A DNA stretch of 64,000 nt from Alcaligenaceae bacterium SAGV5 (GTDB lineage: Bacteria; Pseudomonadota; Gammaproteobacteria; Burkholderiales; Burkholderiaceae_B), in assembly GCA_009360345.1 (NCBI GenBank), contig SPDP01000004.1, positions 124,001 through 188,000 on the forward strand. The letters run 5' to 3'. Below are positions 18,121 through 27,526 of the stretch, piece after piece (the stretch's first letter is position 1; each line of letters begins with the position of its first letter). The position numbers and the translations under genes were made by a program. The notes under the pieces are model-generated. The model was not told the origin of the DNA and did not search any database. It worked only from the letters and a program-made list of their open reading frames with translations.

Positions 18121-18996
18121 TCAGCCGCGCACGGCGACGCGCATTTCGCCTATGCCTTCGATGCGCGCATGCATGATGTCGCCCGGCTGGACGGTGTTCA
18201 CGCCTTCGGGTGTGCCGGTCATGAGGATGTCGCCGGGGTAGAGCGTGTACACGCGCGAGGCGATCTCTATGAGTTCGGCGATGCCGGTGATGAGGTCGCG
18301 GGTGTTGGCGTTCTGGCGCGGTTCGTCGTTGACGTGGATGGAAAAGGCCAGGGCGCCGGGGTCGGCGATTTCATCGGCGGTGACGAGGTAGGGGCCGAGC
18401 ACGGAGTAGGTGTCCGCCGACTTGCGATAGCTGCGGTCCTCGGTGCCGCGCACGGTCATGTCGAGGCCGATGCTGTAGCCGGCGACGTAGGAGAAGGCGT
18501 CGGCGGCGGCGATGTCCTTGCCGCGCTTGCCGATGACGACGGCCAGTTCGACCTCGTGGTCGTTGCGGCGGCCGGGAAAGGCGATGCGCACGCCTTCGCC
18601 CGCGCCCACGAGCGACTGCGCCGATTTGAGGAAGACGCCGAATTTGGCGACGGGGCTGGCGAAGCCTTCGTAGTGGGCGACGTGGACGTTGTTGTGGATC
18701 TGGGCGTCGACCAGGGATTCGTCGACGTGGGCATGGTAGTTCAGCGGGGCGGCGATGATTTTCGCGGGCGTGGCGACGGGGCTGAGCAGCGTCACGTCGG
18801 CCAGCCTGGCCGTGGCGCTTCCGGCCTTGGCCGCCAGGATGGCGGGCTTGAGCGCCTCGAGGTGCTCGATGAACTGGTCGCCCGGCTCGACGGGCCAGCG
18901 CAGGGCCGGCAGTTGTCCGGCCACGCTGGTGACGTCGTGGACGATGTCTCCTTCCACCAGGCCGATGCGGCCTTCGTTGTAACGGCAAATCTTCAT
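18121..18996 (-). CDS. Fumarylacetoacetate hydrolase-family protein (maleyl/fumarylpyruvate hydrolase)
   Basis: First gene of the gentisate operon; probably hydrolyses the ring-cleavage product to pyruvate and maleate or fumarate. FAH-fold motifs include IIAAPLNYHAHVDE, RRNDHEVELAVVIGK (metal ligands in the E-x-E-type segment) and ILMTGTPEGVNTVQPGD. ATG 18996 (MKICRYNEGRIGLVEGD, with GGAG seven bases upstream) is preferred over ATG 19050, because the latter lies inside the operator-like dyad. No maleylpyruvate isomerase is present here, so direct maleylpyruvate hydrolysis is possible. Confidence 0.87.
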   Translation of the reverse strand: MKICRYNEGRIGLVEGDIVHDVTSVAGQLPALRWPVEPGDQFIEHLEALKPAILAAKAGSATARLADVTLLSPVATPAKIIAAPLNYHAHVDESLVDAQIHNNVHVAHYEGFASPVAKFGVFLKSAQSLVGAGEGVRIAFPGRRNDHEVELAVVIGKRGKDIAAADAFSYVAGYSIGLDMTVRGTEDRSYRKSADTYSVLGPYLVTADEIADPGALAFSIHVNDEPRQNANTRDLITGIAELIEIASRVYTLYPGDILMTGTPEGVNTVQPGDIMHARIEGIGEMRVAVRG

Positions 18997-19042
18997 TCCG
19001 GTCTCCAGGCCCTTGGGTGTTGCGGATCGGGGTTTCCGATCG

Positions 19043-19095
19043 ACGATCAATTTTGAGCGTGTTCAATTTTATTGAGGAGAGGCGCTGATCGTCAA
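19043..19095 (-). promoter_or_regulatory. Gentisate-operon promoter with two operator-like dyads
   Basis: On the minus strand, TTGACG (19095-19090) and TAAAAT (19071-19066) are separated by 18 bp, a good sigma70 match. The -10 lies within the dyad TCAAT-ttt-ATTGA (19063-19075). A second dyad, ACGATCAATTTTGAGCGT (19043-19060), lies around the start point. Such placement suits a repressor. No regulator gene is adjacent. Confidence 0.6.
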
Positions 19096-19267
19096 GGACG
19101 TCCGGGATGAAAAAAACCCTTTCCGGGAAGGTGTCCGCCGCCAAGGCGGGCGTCGTGTTTCCGTCACCCTACCAGGCCGGTGATGAAAGAAGTAAGTATC
19201 CGCTTCAACGATGATTGCCGATTTACGGCCATCCTGGCTGGCGTGATCAAGAATTGTCTTATTGTCG

Positions 19268-19288
19268 AAAAATCATCAATTTTGACGA
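19268..19288. promoter_or_regulatory. Third copy of the TCAATTTTGA dyad
   Basis: ATCATCAATTTTGACGAT repeats the 10-mer TCAATTTTGA found at 19047-19056 and extends the dyad to 7 of 8 matching arm positions. It lies 80 bp before the divergent lipoprotein gene. The rest of the 369-bp gap between 18997 and 19365 has no gene-like frame. Confidence 0.45.
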
Positions 19289-19365
19289 TTGTCGTGCGGG
19301 AGCACGCCTCCTAGGATGGGGATGCTCATCGAGCCATTCCAACAAGACAACCAGGGGGAATCCAG

Positions 19366-20253
19366 ATGCATTGTGTCCTGAAAACCACCGGCGCCGCTGT
19401 CGCGCTGGCCTTGCTGGCCGCCTGTGGCGGCAGCGACGATCCCAAGCCGACCTATTCCGAGACGCAGCTCAAGGAGCTCGGCATCGATGTCGTGGGCATC
19501 AGCCTGGGGTTGCCGCAGGTCACGGTCTTCACGGCCGGCCAGGTCCTCGGCTTCCTCGACGACGGCGCGCCAGGCGGCCCCCAGCCGTGCGAAGACGGTG
19601 GCACCTATACGGCCACGCTGACGCGCGCCGGCGGCGGCAGCGGCAGCATCCCGGCCAACGGCGACAAGGTCGACATCGCGTTCGACAAGTGCGAGGACGA
19701 TGCCGCGCAACTGACCGGCAAGACGACCGTGACGTTCAGCGACGTCAGCGGCGACATTTTCGATACCGACGCGGCGGCGGCGACGATGTCCTTCCCGTTC
19801 CGTGGCATGGATATGGACGGGGAGACCACGCTGGACGGCGATTTCGTGCTGAAGGCCGTCACCACGCCGGGCGGAGCCCCCGGCACGGACGATGGCACGA
19901 GCACGTTGAAGCTCTCGGGCTCGGCCAGGATCACCGAGAAGGGCTCGTCGATCGAGATCAGCGACTATGTCGCGGAGCTTGCCACCGACCATGCCACCGA
20001 CACCGACACGTTCTCCAGGGTCGACTACCGGGCCAAGGGGGCGCGTTCGCCGTTGGGCGCGTTCGACTATCGGGTCTCGATGACCTCGCCGCTCGTGGCC
20101 AAGATCGCCTTCGGCGAGCTGATCAGCGGCGGCCTGCGGGCCAGGATGGATGCCGAGACCGTGGACACGACCATTGCCACTTCGGGCTCGGGCGTCACGA
20201 CGATCTCCATCAAGTCCTCGTCGGGCAAGAGCACGACCCTGAGCCAGTTGTAA
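19366..20253 (+). CDS. Predicted lipoprotein of unknown function
   Basis: Protein of 295 residues with a lipoprotein signal and lipobox LLAAC (Cys about 20), followed by GGSDDPKPT. The mature part is rich in Asp, Thr, Ser and Gly, with alternating hydrophobic patterns suggesting beta structure, and two cysteines far apart (QPCEDGG, FDKCEDD). The ATG has AGGGGGA upstream. No family recognised. It is divergent from the gentisate operon and convergent with the tartrate dehydratase gene; any functional link is unknown. Confidence 0.75.
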   Translation: MHCVLKTTGAAVALALLAACGGSDDPKPTYSETQLKELGIDVVGISLGLPQVTVFTAGQVLGFLDDGAPGGPQPCEDGGTYTATLTRAGGGSGSIPANGDKVDIAFDKCEDDAAQLTGKTTVTFSDVSGDIFDTDAAAATMSFPFRGMDMDGETTLDGDFVLKAVTTPGGAPGTDDGTSTLKLSGSARITEKGSSIEISDYVAELATDHATDTDTFSRVDYRAKGARSPLGAFDYRVSMTSPLVAKIAFGELISGGLRARMDAETVDTTIATSGSGVTTISIKSSSGKSTTLSQL

Positions 20254-20274
20254 GCGCGGCGCGGGCTGGCGGAT

Positions 20275-21444
20275 TCACTCCGCCAGCTCACGCATCTGCG
20301 CATACAGGTCGTTCTTGCCCTCGAAGCCTATGCCCGGCAATTCGGGCATGACGATGTGCCCGTCCTGGATCCGCACGCCGTCGGGGAAGCCGCCGTAGGG
20401 CTGGAACAGGTCCGGATAGCTTTCGTTGCCGCCCAACCCCAGCCCCGCCGCGATGTTCAGCGACATCTGGTGCCCGCCGTGGGGGATGCAGCGGCGCGGC
20501 GACCAGCCGTGTGCGCGCAGCACCTCCAGGGTGCGCTCGTATTCGACCAGTCCGTAGGACAGCGCGCAGTCGAACTGCAGCCAGTCGCGGTCCGGCCGCA
20601 TGCCGCCGTAGCGGATCAGGTTGCGGGCGTCCTGGTGGCTGAACAGGTTTTCGCCGGTGGCCATGGGGCCCGGATAGTACTCGGCCAGCGCCGCCTGCAG
20701 CGCGTAGTCCAGCGGGTCTCCGGCTTCCTCGTACCAGAACAGGGGATAGTCGCGGAGCATCTTGGCATAGGCGATGGCGGTATCCAGGTCGAAGCGGCCA
20801 TTGGCATCCACCGCCAGCTGTCCGCGTCCCTCGATCTCGGCCAGGACCGCCTCGATGCGCCGCCGGTCCTCGTCGAGGGCGGCGCCGCCTATCTTCATCT
20901 TGACCACGTTGTAGCCGCGGTCCAGGTACGATCGCATTTCCGCGCGCAGGGCCGACAGATCCTTGCCCGGGTAGTAATAGCCGCCCGCGGCGTAGACGAA
21001 TACGCGCGGATCGGCCGTCGCGCCGTGGCGTTCGGCCAGCAGGCGGAACAGGGGCTTGCCCTCGATCTTGGCGACGGCGTCCCAGACGGCCATGTCTATC
21101 GTGCCCACGGCCACCGAACGTTCGCCGTGGCCGCCGGGCTTTTCGTTGGACATCGCGGCGGCCCACACGCGGTGCGGATCGAGATTGGTGCCGGCATCGT
21201 TCAGCAGCGACTGCGGATCGGCGTCCAGGATGCGGGGCGCGAAGCGTTCGCGGATCAACCCGCCCTGGCCGTAGCGGCCGTTGGAGTTGAAGCCGTAGCC
21301 GATCACCCGCTTGCCGTCGCGCACGGCGTCGGTGACCACGGCCACGAGGCTGCTGGTCATCTTGGTGAAATCGATATAGGCGTTGCGGATGGGCGAGGAA
21401 ATGGGCTTGGTGACTTCGCGGATTTCGAGGATGCGGACGGACAT
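20275..21444 (-). CDS. tarD: D(-)-tartrate dehydratase (enolase superfamily)
   Basis: Mg-dependent dehydratase of the mandelate racemase subgroup, 389 residues. It closely resembles, from memory, the characterised Bradyrhizobium D-tartrate dehydratase, which turns D-tartrate into oxaloacetate. Seen: catalytic lysines in VVKMKIGG, metal-ligand segments LAVDANGRF, WYEEAGDP and TGENLFSH, and the general acid/base segment RCIPHGGHQM. The start MSVRILEIREVTKPISSPIR at 21444 is chosen over an upstream ATG at 21492, which lacks family sequence. It is divergent from a LysR gene that probably regulates it. An inverted repeat (GCTGGCGG/CCGCCAGC) spans its stop codon. Confidence 0.88.
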   Translation of the reverse strand: MSVRILEIREVTKPISSPIRNAYIDFTKMTSSLVAVVTDAVRDGKRVIGYGFNSNGRYGQGGLIRERFAPRILDADPQSLLNDAGTNLDPHRVWAAAMSNEKPGGHGERSVAVGTIDMAVWDAVAKIEGKPLFRLLAERHGATADPRVFVYAAGGYYYPGKDLSALRAEMRSYLDRGYNVVKMKIGGAALDEDRRRIEAVLAEIEGRGQLAVDANGRFDLDTAIAYAKMLRDYPLFWYEEAGDPLDYALQAALAEYYPGPMATGENLFSHQDARNLIRYGGMRPDRDWLQFDCALSYGLVEYERTLEVLRAHGWSPRRCIPHGGHQMSLNIAAGLGLGGNESYPDLFQPYGGFPDGVRIQDGHIVMPELPGIGFEGKNDLYAQMRELAE

Positions 21445-21557
21445 GGAAACTCCAGGGGGCCGGGCGGATGGCCGGCTGCATGGACGTATCATGCCGTTTG
21501 CCGCACGGGGCGGCCAATGCTAGTTTTCTCTTTTTCCATGCTCTGTAAGCATCGGCC

Positions 21558-22511
21558 ATGAACCTGATCTGGCTGGAAGATTTCCTGGTCCTTGCCGAGT
21601 GCGGCAATTTTTCGCGCGCGGCCGAACTGCGGCACATGACGCAGCCGGCCTTCAGCCGCCGCATACGCATGCTGGAGGACTGGCTGGGCGTGACCTTGTT
21701 CGATCGGGCCACGCATCCGGTCACCCTGACCGAGACGGGACTCTGGTTCCGGGCCACGGCCCAGGACATGCTGGCGCGCGTCGAGCGCATCCCGGACGAG
21801 GCGCGCCGGGTGGCGCAGGCCGGCTCGGCCACGCTGCGCTTCGCGGCCACGCATGCCTTGTCGCTGACTTTCCTGCCTGATTGGCTGCGCGGCCTGGAGG
21901 CCGGCCTGGCCCTGGGGCCCATCCAGTTGGTGTCGGACGTCGCCCAGCAGTGCGAGGCGCTGATGACCCAGGGGCGGGCGCAGTTCTTCCTGTGCCACGC
22001 GCACGAGCAGGCGCCGGCGCGGCTGGACCCGTCGGCCTATCCGTCGGTCAAGGTGGGCGACGACGTGCTGCTGCCCGTCTGCGCGCCCGATCGGCAGGGC
22101 CGGCCGCGCTTCGTGCTGGGCGGGGCCACGGGCAGGCGCGTGCCCATCCTGGCCTACAGCGCGGAGTCGGGCCTGGGGCGCATCGTCCGGGCCGTGCACG
22201 GGGCGGCGTTGGCGCGGTTGCGGGCCGATGTGGCGGTGACGGCGCACCTGGCGACGGTATTGCAGTCGATGGCACGCAGCGGCCGCGGCGTTGCCTGGCT
22301 GCCGGCCAGCCTGGTCCGCGACGAGCTGGATGAGGGGAAACTGGTCGAGGCGGCAGAGGCGTCCTGGCGCATCGCGCTGGACATCCGCCTGTACCGCCGC
22401 GGCGGCGCCGAGCCGGCCGCGGCCGAGGCGTTCTGGCGGGCCGCCGGCGCGCAGGCGCCGGGGCCGCGGGAGAGCGGTGGCGTCAGGTCGCCGAAGGCAT
22501 CTCGATCTTGA
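21558..22511 (+). CDS. LysR-family regulator, probably of tarD
   Basis: DNA-binding regulator of 317 residues. An N-terminal winged helix carries the LysR signature (WLEDFLVLAECGNFSRAAEL, then TQPAFSRRIRMLEDWLG). The C-terminal effector domain is typical in length. It is transcribed divergently from tarD across 113 bp, the classic LysR arrangement, so control of D-tartrate use is likely. Its 3' end overlaps the convergent minE gene by 29 bp, giving an extra basic tail (GGVRSPKASRS). Confidence 0.87.
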   Translation: MNLIWLEDFLVLAECGNFSRAAELRHMTQPAFSRRIRMLEDWLGVTLFDRATHPVTLTETGLWFRATAQDMLARVERIPDEARRVAQAGSATLRFAATHALSLTFLPDWLRGLEAGLALGPIQLVSDVAQQCEALMTQGRAQFFLCHAHEQAPARLDPSAYPSVKVGDDVLLPVCAPDRQGRPRFVLGGATGRRVPILAYSAESGLGRIVRAVHGAALARLRADVAVTAHLATVLQSMARSGRGVAWLPASLVRDELDEGKLVEAAEASWRIALDIRLYRRGGAEPAAAEAFWRAAGAQAPGPRESGGVRSPKASRS

Positions 22512-22743
22512 CTTCAAGCACTTCGAAGGTGTCCTGGCGCTCGAGGTTCACCTTGATGTCCTCCGGGTTGATCTTGACGTACTTCGAGATGACGGCCACC
22601 AGTTCCTTCTGCAACTGCGGCAGGTAGTCGGCCGAGGCGCCGGTGCCCGATCGTTCGTGGGCGAGAATGATCTGCAACCGTTCCTTGGCGACGCCGGCCG
22701 TCGAAGGCTTTTTCTGTCCGAGGAAAAAGGAGAGCAGCGACAT
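22483..22743 (-). CDS. minE: Cell division topological specificity factor MinE
   Basis: Partner of MinD ATPase that drives Min oscillation and keeps MinC away from midcell. It has 86 residues: the N-terminal membrane-targeting segment MSLLSFFLGQKKPSTAG, the MinD-binding region VAKERLQIILAHER, and the topological-specificity domain (NPEDIKVNLERQDTFEVLEV). Third gene of minCDE, starting 3 bp after minD stops. Its 3' end overlaps the convergent LysR gene. Confidence 0.97.
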   Translation of the reverse strand: MSLLSFFLGQKKPSTAGVAKERLQIILAHERSGTGASADYLPQLQKELVAVISKYVKINPEDIKVNLERQDTFEVLEVKIEMPSAT

Positions 22744-22746
22744 CGA

Positions 22747-23562
22747 TTATTTCCCTCCGAACAGACGCTTGAAGAGGCCGGGCTTCTCGTAGTCGATGAA
22801 ACGCAGCGGCTTGTCTTCGCCCAGGTAGCGGTCGACGACGTCATGGTAGGCCTCGGCCACCGAAGTGCCCTTCAGGTGGATGGCGGGCAGGCCCTGGTTC
22901 GAGGCTTGCAGCACGTCTTCGGATTCGGGGATGACACCGATCAGCTTGATGCGCAGGATGTCCTCGACATCCTTGAGCGACAGCATTTCGCCCTCGGCCA
23001 CGCGCTTGGCGTTGTAGCGCGTGAGCAGCAGGTGTTCCTTGACGGGTTCCTCGCTGTTGACGGCGCGGCGCGACTTGGCCGACAGGATGCCCAGGATGCG
23101 GTCCGAATCGCGCACCGACGAGACTTCCGGGTTGGTCACGACCAGCGCGTCGTCGGCGAAATAGGCGGCCATCAGCGCGCCCGACTCGATGCCGGCGGGC
23201 GAGTCGCAGACGATGTATTCGAAGTCCATCTCTTTCAGGCCTTCCATGACCTTCTCCACGCCTTCCTGCGTCAGGGCGTCCTTGTCGCGCGTCTGCGAGG
23301 CCGGGAGGATGTAGAGATTGTCGAGCTGCTTGTCGCGGATCAGGGCCTGGTTCAGGGTGGCTTCGCCCTGGACGACGTTGATCAGGTCGTAGACCACGCG
23401 GCGTTCGCAACCCATGATCAGGTCGAGGTTGCGCAGGCCGACGTCGAAGTCGATCACGGCGGTCTTGTGACCGCGCAGTGCCAGGCCTGCCGAGAAGGCG
23501 GCGCTGGAGGTGGTCTTGCCGACGCCGCCTTTGCCTGAAGTCACGACAACGATACGTGCCAT
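22747..23562 (-). CDS. minD: Septum site-determining ATPase MinD
   Basis: Membrane-cycling ParA-type ATPase that recruits MinC to the membrane. It has 271 residues. The deviant Walker A motif GKGGVGKTT is near residue 10, with Walker B in VCDSPAGIE. The C-terminal amphipathic membrane-targeting helix is PGLFKRLFGGK. It lies between minC and minE with short spacers, in one operon. Confidence 0.97.
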   Translation of the reverse strand: MARIVVVTSGKGGVGKTTSSAAFSAGLALRGHKTAVIDFDVGLRNLDLIMGCERRVVYDLINVVQGEATLNQALIRDKQLDNLYILPASQTRDKDALTQEGVEKVMEGLKEMDFEYIVCDSPAGIESGALMAAYFADDALVVTNPEVSSVRDSDRILGILSAKSRRAVNSEEPVKEHLLLTRYNAKRVAEGEMLSLKDVEDILRIKLIGVIPESEDVLQASNQGLPAIHLKGTSVAEAYHDVVDRYLGEDKPLRFIDYEKPGLFKRLFGGK

Positions 23563-23582
23563 GGGGTGTGGATCCTTATGAG

Positions 23583-24347
23583 TTAGATGGGCAACGGTTC
23601 GACCAGCAGTTTCTCGCCTTCGAGGCGGATCAATGCCGGTTTGTCCTGGATGTCGGGGGAAAGGGCCGTGGCCAGCGTCCGGTAGACGCCGGCCACGGCG
23701 ACCAGCTCGGCCTCGAGCCGGGTGGTGTAGATGCGTGCCTTGGTGTCGCCGCGGGCACCCGCCATGGCCTTGCCGCGCAGCGGGCCGTAGACATGGATGT
23801 TGCCGTCGGCGATGACCTCGGCGCCATGGCTGACCACGCCCATGACGATCAGGTCGGCATGGCGGGCATAGATCCGCTGGCCCGAGCGCAGGGGCTTGTC
23901 GATGATCATGGTCGGCACCGCGTGAGGCGCGGCGGGAGGCTGCTCGGCCACGGTTTCGGTCTGTCTCTTATACAGGGCCGGCGCTGCCTGGGCGGCCGGC
24001 GCCGGTTCGGCGGCGGGCTCCGGCGCGGGAGACCGGACCGGCGCGGCGGACAGCGACAGCAGGGCGAGGCCGGCCTCGCGGGCCGATTCGGCCAGTTCCG
24101 CCGGGGCCATGATTCCTATGGTCGGCAGGCCGTGCCGCTTCAGGGCCTCGGCCAATTGGTTCCAGTCGAGCGGTTCGGCCAGCCGCGAGGCGTCGATGAC
24201 CACCGGCTCGTCTTCGAAGAAACCGGCGGCCTCTTCCATCCGCTGGTCCAGCGCGGCCAGCACGGCCTGGAGGTCGGAGGAATGCAGCACTACGCGGATG
24301 GCGTAGAGCGAGGTGCTCTTGATATCAAGTACGGGACTGGCTTCCAT
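23583..24347 (-). CDS. minC: Septum site-determining protein MinC
   Basis: FtsZ-polymerisation inhibitor positioned by MinD. It has 254 residues: an N-terminal FtsZ-binding domain (IKSTSLYAIRVVLHSSDL), an Ala/Pro-rich linker (about 120-150) and a C-terminal beta-helix domain that binds MinD (YGPLRGKAMAGARGDTKARI). ATG 24347 is chosen; TTG at 24368 extends it by seven residues without homology. First gene of minCDE. Confidence 0.94.
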   Translation of the reverse strand: MEASPVLDIKSTSLYAIRVVLHSSDLQAVLAALDQRMEEAAGFFEDEPVVIDASRLAEPLDWNQLAEALKRHGLPTIGIMAPAELAESAREAGLALLSLSAAPVRSPAPEPAAEPAPAAQAAPALYKRQTETVAEQPPAAPHAVPTMIIDKPLRSGQRIYARHADLIVMGVVSHGAEVIADGNIHVYGPLRGKAMAGARGDTKARIYTTRLEAELVAVAGVYRTLATALSPDIQDKPALIRLEGEKLLVEPLPI

Positions 24348-24440
24348 GGGCGGCGCCGGACGGCGCAAATGCGCAAAATACAGATTCTACCGGTAGGCGC
24401 CCCGGCGTGGGCGTTAGCGGTTGTGTCGGAGGGAAGCCCA

Positions 24441-24518
24441 CCCCCTACCCGCTGACGCGGGCCCCCTCAAGGGGGCGGCGCTGGCGGACCGGCAAAGCCG
24501 GATCCGCGGCGCCCTGGA
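24441..24518 (-). repeat. Dispersed structured intergenic repeat, copy 3
   Basis: Reverse-oriented copy between minC and glnS. The outer stem is GGCGC/GCGCC, the middle hairpin GCCCCC-ttga-GGGGGC, and the third stem CCCGC-gtca-GCGGG where copies 1 and 6 have CGCGC-gtca-GCGCG. It faces copy 4 as an inverted pair across about 90 bp. Confidence 0.85.
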
Positions 24519-24610
24519 TCTAGTACGAGTTTCCTGGATTGGATCACCGTTGCTGCCGCTGGCAGCCAGCGAAGCGCGGAGGTCAACCCAAGATAAAGGA
24601 ACCAGACCCG

Positions 24611-24682
24611 GGAAACCGCGGATCTGGCTCCGCCAGTCCGCTGGTTTCGCCCCCTGGGGGGCGCCCGAAGGGCGTAGGGGGA
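24611..24682 (+). repeat. Dispersed structured intergenic repeat, copy 4
   Basis: Forward copy ending 3 bp after the glnS stop codon. The outer stem is GAAAC/GTTTC and the inner hairpin CTGGC-tcc-GCCAG; both differ from the other copies on both strands at once. The third stem is CGCCC-gaa-GGGCG. The 92 bp between copies 3 and 4 hold a small GCTGCC/GGCAGC hairpin and no gene. Confidence 0.85.
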
Positions 24683-24685
24683 CGA

Positions 24686-26449
<1,764 letters not shown>

Positions 26450-26500
26450 CGTTGTATGCGTTGGACGAAGTGTCCCTGTTTCGATTTTGCCATAACGGGC

Positions 26501-26543
26501 CCTCCCTACGCCCGGACGGGCGCTCCTCAGGGGGCGGGGGGCC
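26501..26543 (-). repeat. Dispersed intergenic repeat, copy 5 (partial)
   Basis: Carries only the middle and third modules, read on the minus strand as CCGCCCCCTGAGGAG and CGCCC-gtcc-GGGCG with a GTAGGGAGG tail. The stop codon of the broken kinase gene (26527-26529) lies inside it. The upstream BamHI-like hairpin module is missing or replaced by coding sequence. Confidence 0.7.
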
Positions 26544-27526
26544 GGTACGGAAGGATCGCGACGGCCCGCAGGCCGCCGTCTGGCGGGGTTTCCAGGTCGA
26601 GACGGCCGCCGTGGGCGCGGGCGATGGCGTCGACCAGGGCGAGGCCCAGGCCGACGTTGCCGGTGCGGCTGCGGGCGGGGTCCAGGCGGGAGAAGGGACG
26701 CAGGGCGTCTTCGTAGCGATCGGGGCTGATGCCTGGACCATGGTCGCGCACGCCCAGCCGGGCCTCGCCGTTCCGGGTTTCCAGGGTGATTTCCAGCGGC
26801 GGGGCGCCGTGTTGCAGGGCGTTCTGGATCAGGTTGTCGACCAGCCGCGCCAGGGCCACGGCATCGGCGTTGACCACGATTTCGTCCGCGGGGGGCGCCG
26901 GGTAGTCGATCTGGCAGCCGGTGCCCAGCCACGCATGGACGCGTTCCCGCAGCCAGTCGCCCAGGTCGATGGGCGTGAAGTGATAGGTGGCGCGGTCGGT
27001 GCCGCGCACGAAGCCGATGAACTGGTCGACGATGTGCTGCATGTCTTCGGCGTCCTTGCGCAGGCCGTCCCGCAGCGTGGGATCGTCGATCATCTCGGTG
27101 CGCAGGCGCATCCTCGACAGCGGGCCCTTGAGGTCGTGCGGCAGGCCGGCCAGCAGCGTGCGCCGCACTTTGTCAGATTCGTTCAGCGCGTCGAGCATGG
27201 CATTGAAGCGTTCGCCCAGGGCCTGGGTCTCGCGCGGGGGGAATGGGGCGGGAAACCAGCCGCCATTCGCCCTGGGAGGCTTGCGCGACGAAGGCGGCGC
27301 GCTCGCTTTCGTCGATCTGCGCGATGGAGGCGCGCAGGGTGCGTATGGTGGTGGCCATGAGATCCGGCGTGACGTTCTCGAGGACGTTGCGGCGGTAATG
27401 CTCGATGGCCAGGAAGGTCGTGGCCTGCGCGACCAGCACGGCGCCCAGGATCAGCAGGACGAGGCGCGCGCGCAGCGAGCGCGGCACCAGGCGGCCGGCC
27501 CAGCTCCGCGCCGCGGGGGCGTTCAT
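26527..27526 (-). pseudogene. Broken EnvZ-type sensor histidine kinase
   Basis: Partner kinase of the OmpR-type regulator, disabled in two ways. The first frame (from ATG 27526, overlapping the regulator stop) encodes a basic N-terminus, one membrane segment and a periplasmic stretch ending GEWRLVSRPIPP. The second frame encodes LGERFNAMLDALNESDKVRR, H-box LAGLPHDLKGPLSRMR, N-box NLIQNALQHG and G boxes. They join at a run of six C (minus strand, 27236-27241); five C would restore the frame. Even so, the second membrane segment and most of the HAMP domain are missing, so an internal deletion also occurred. Kinase-domain motifs are intact. Confidence 0.85.
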
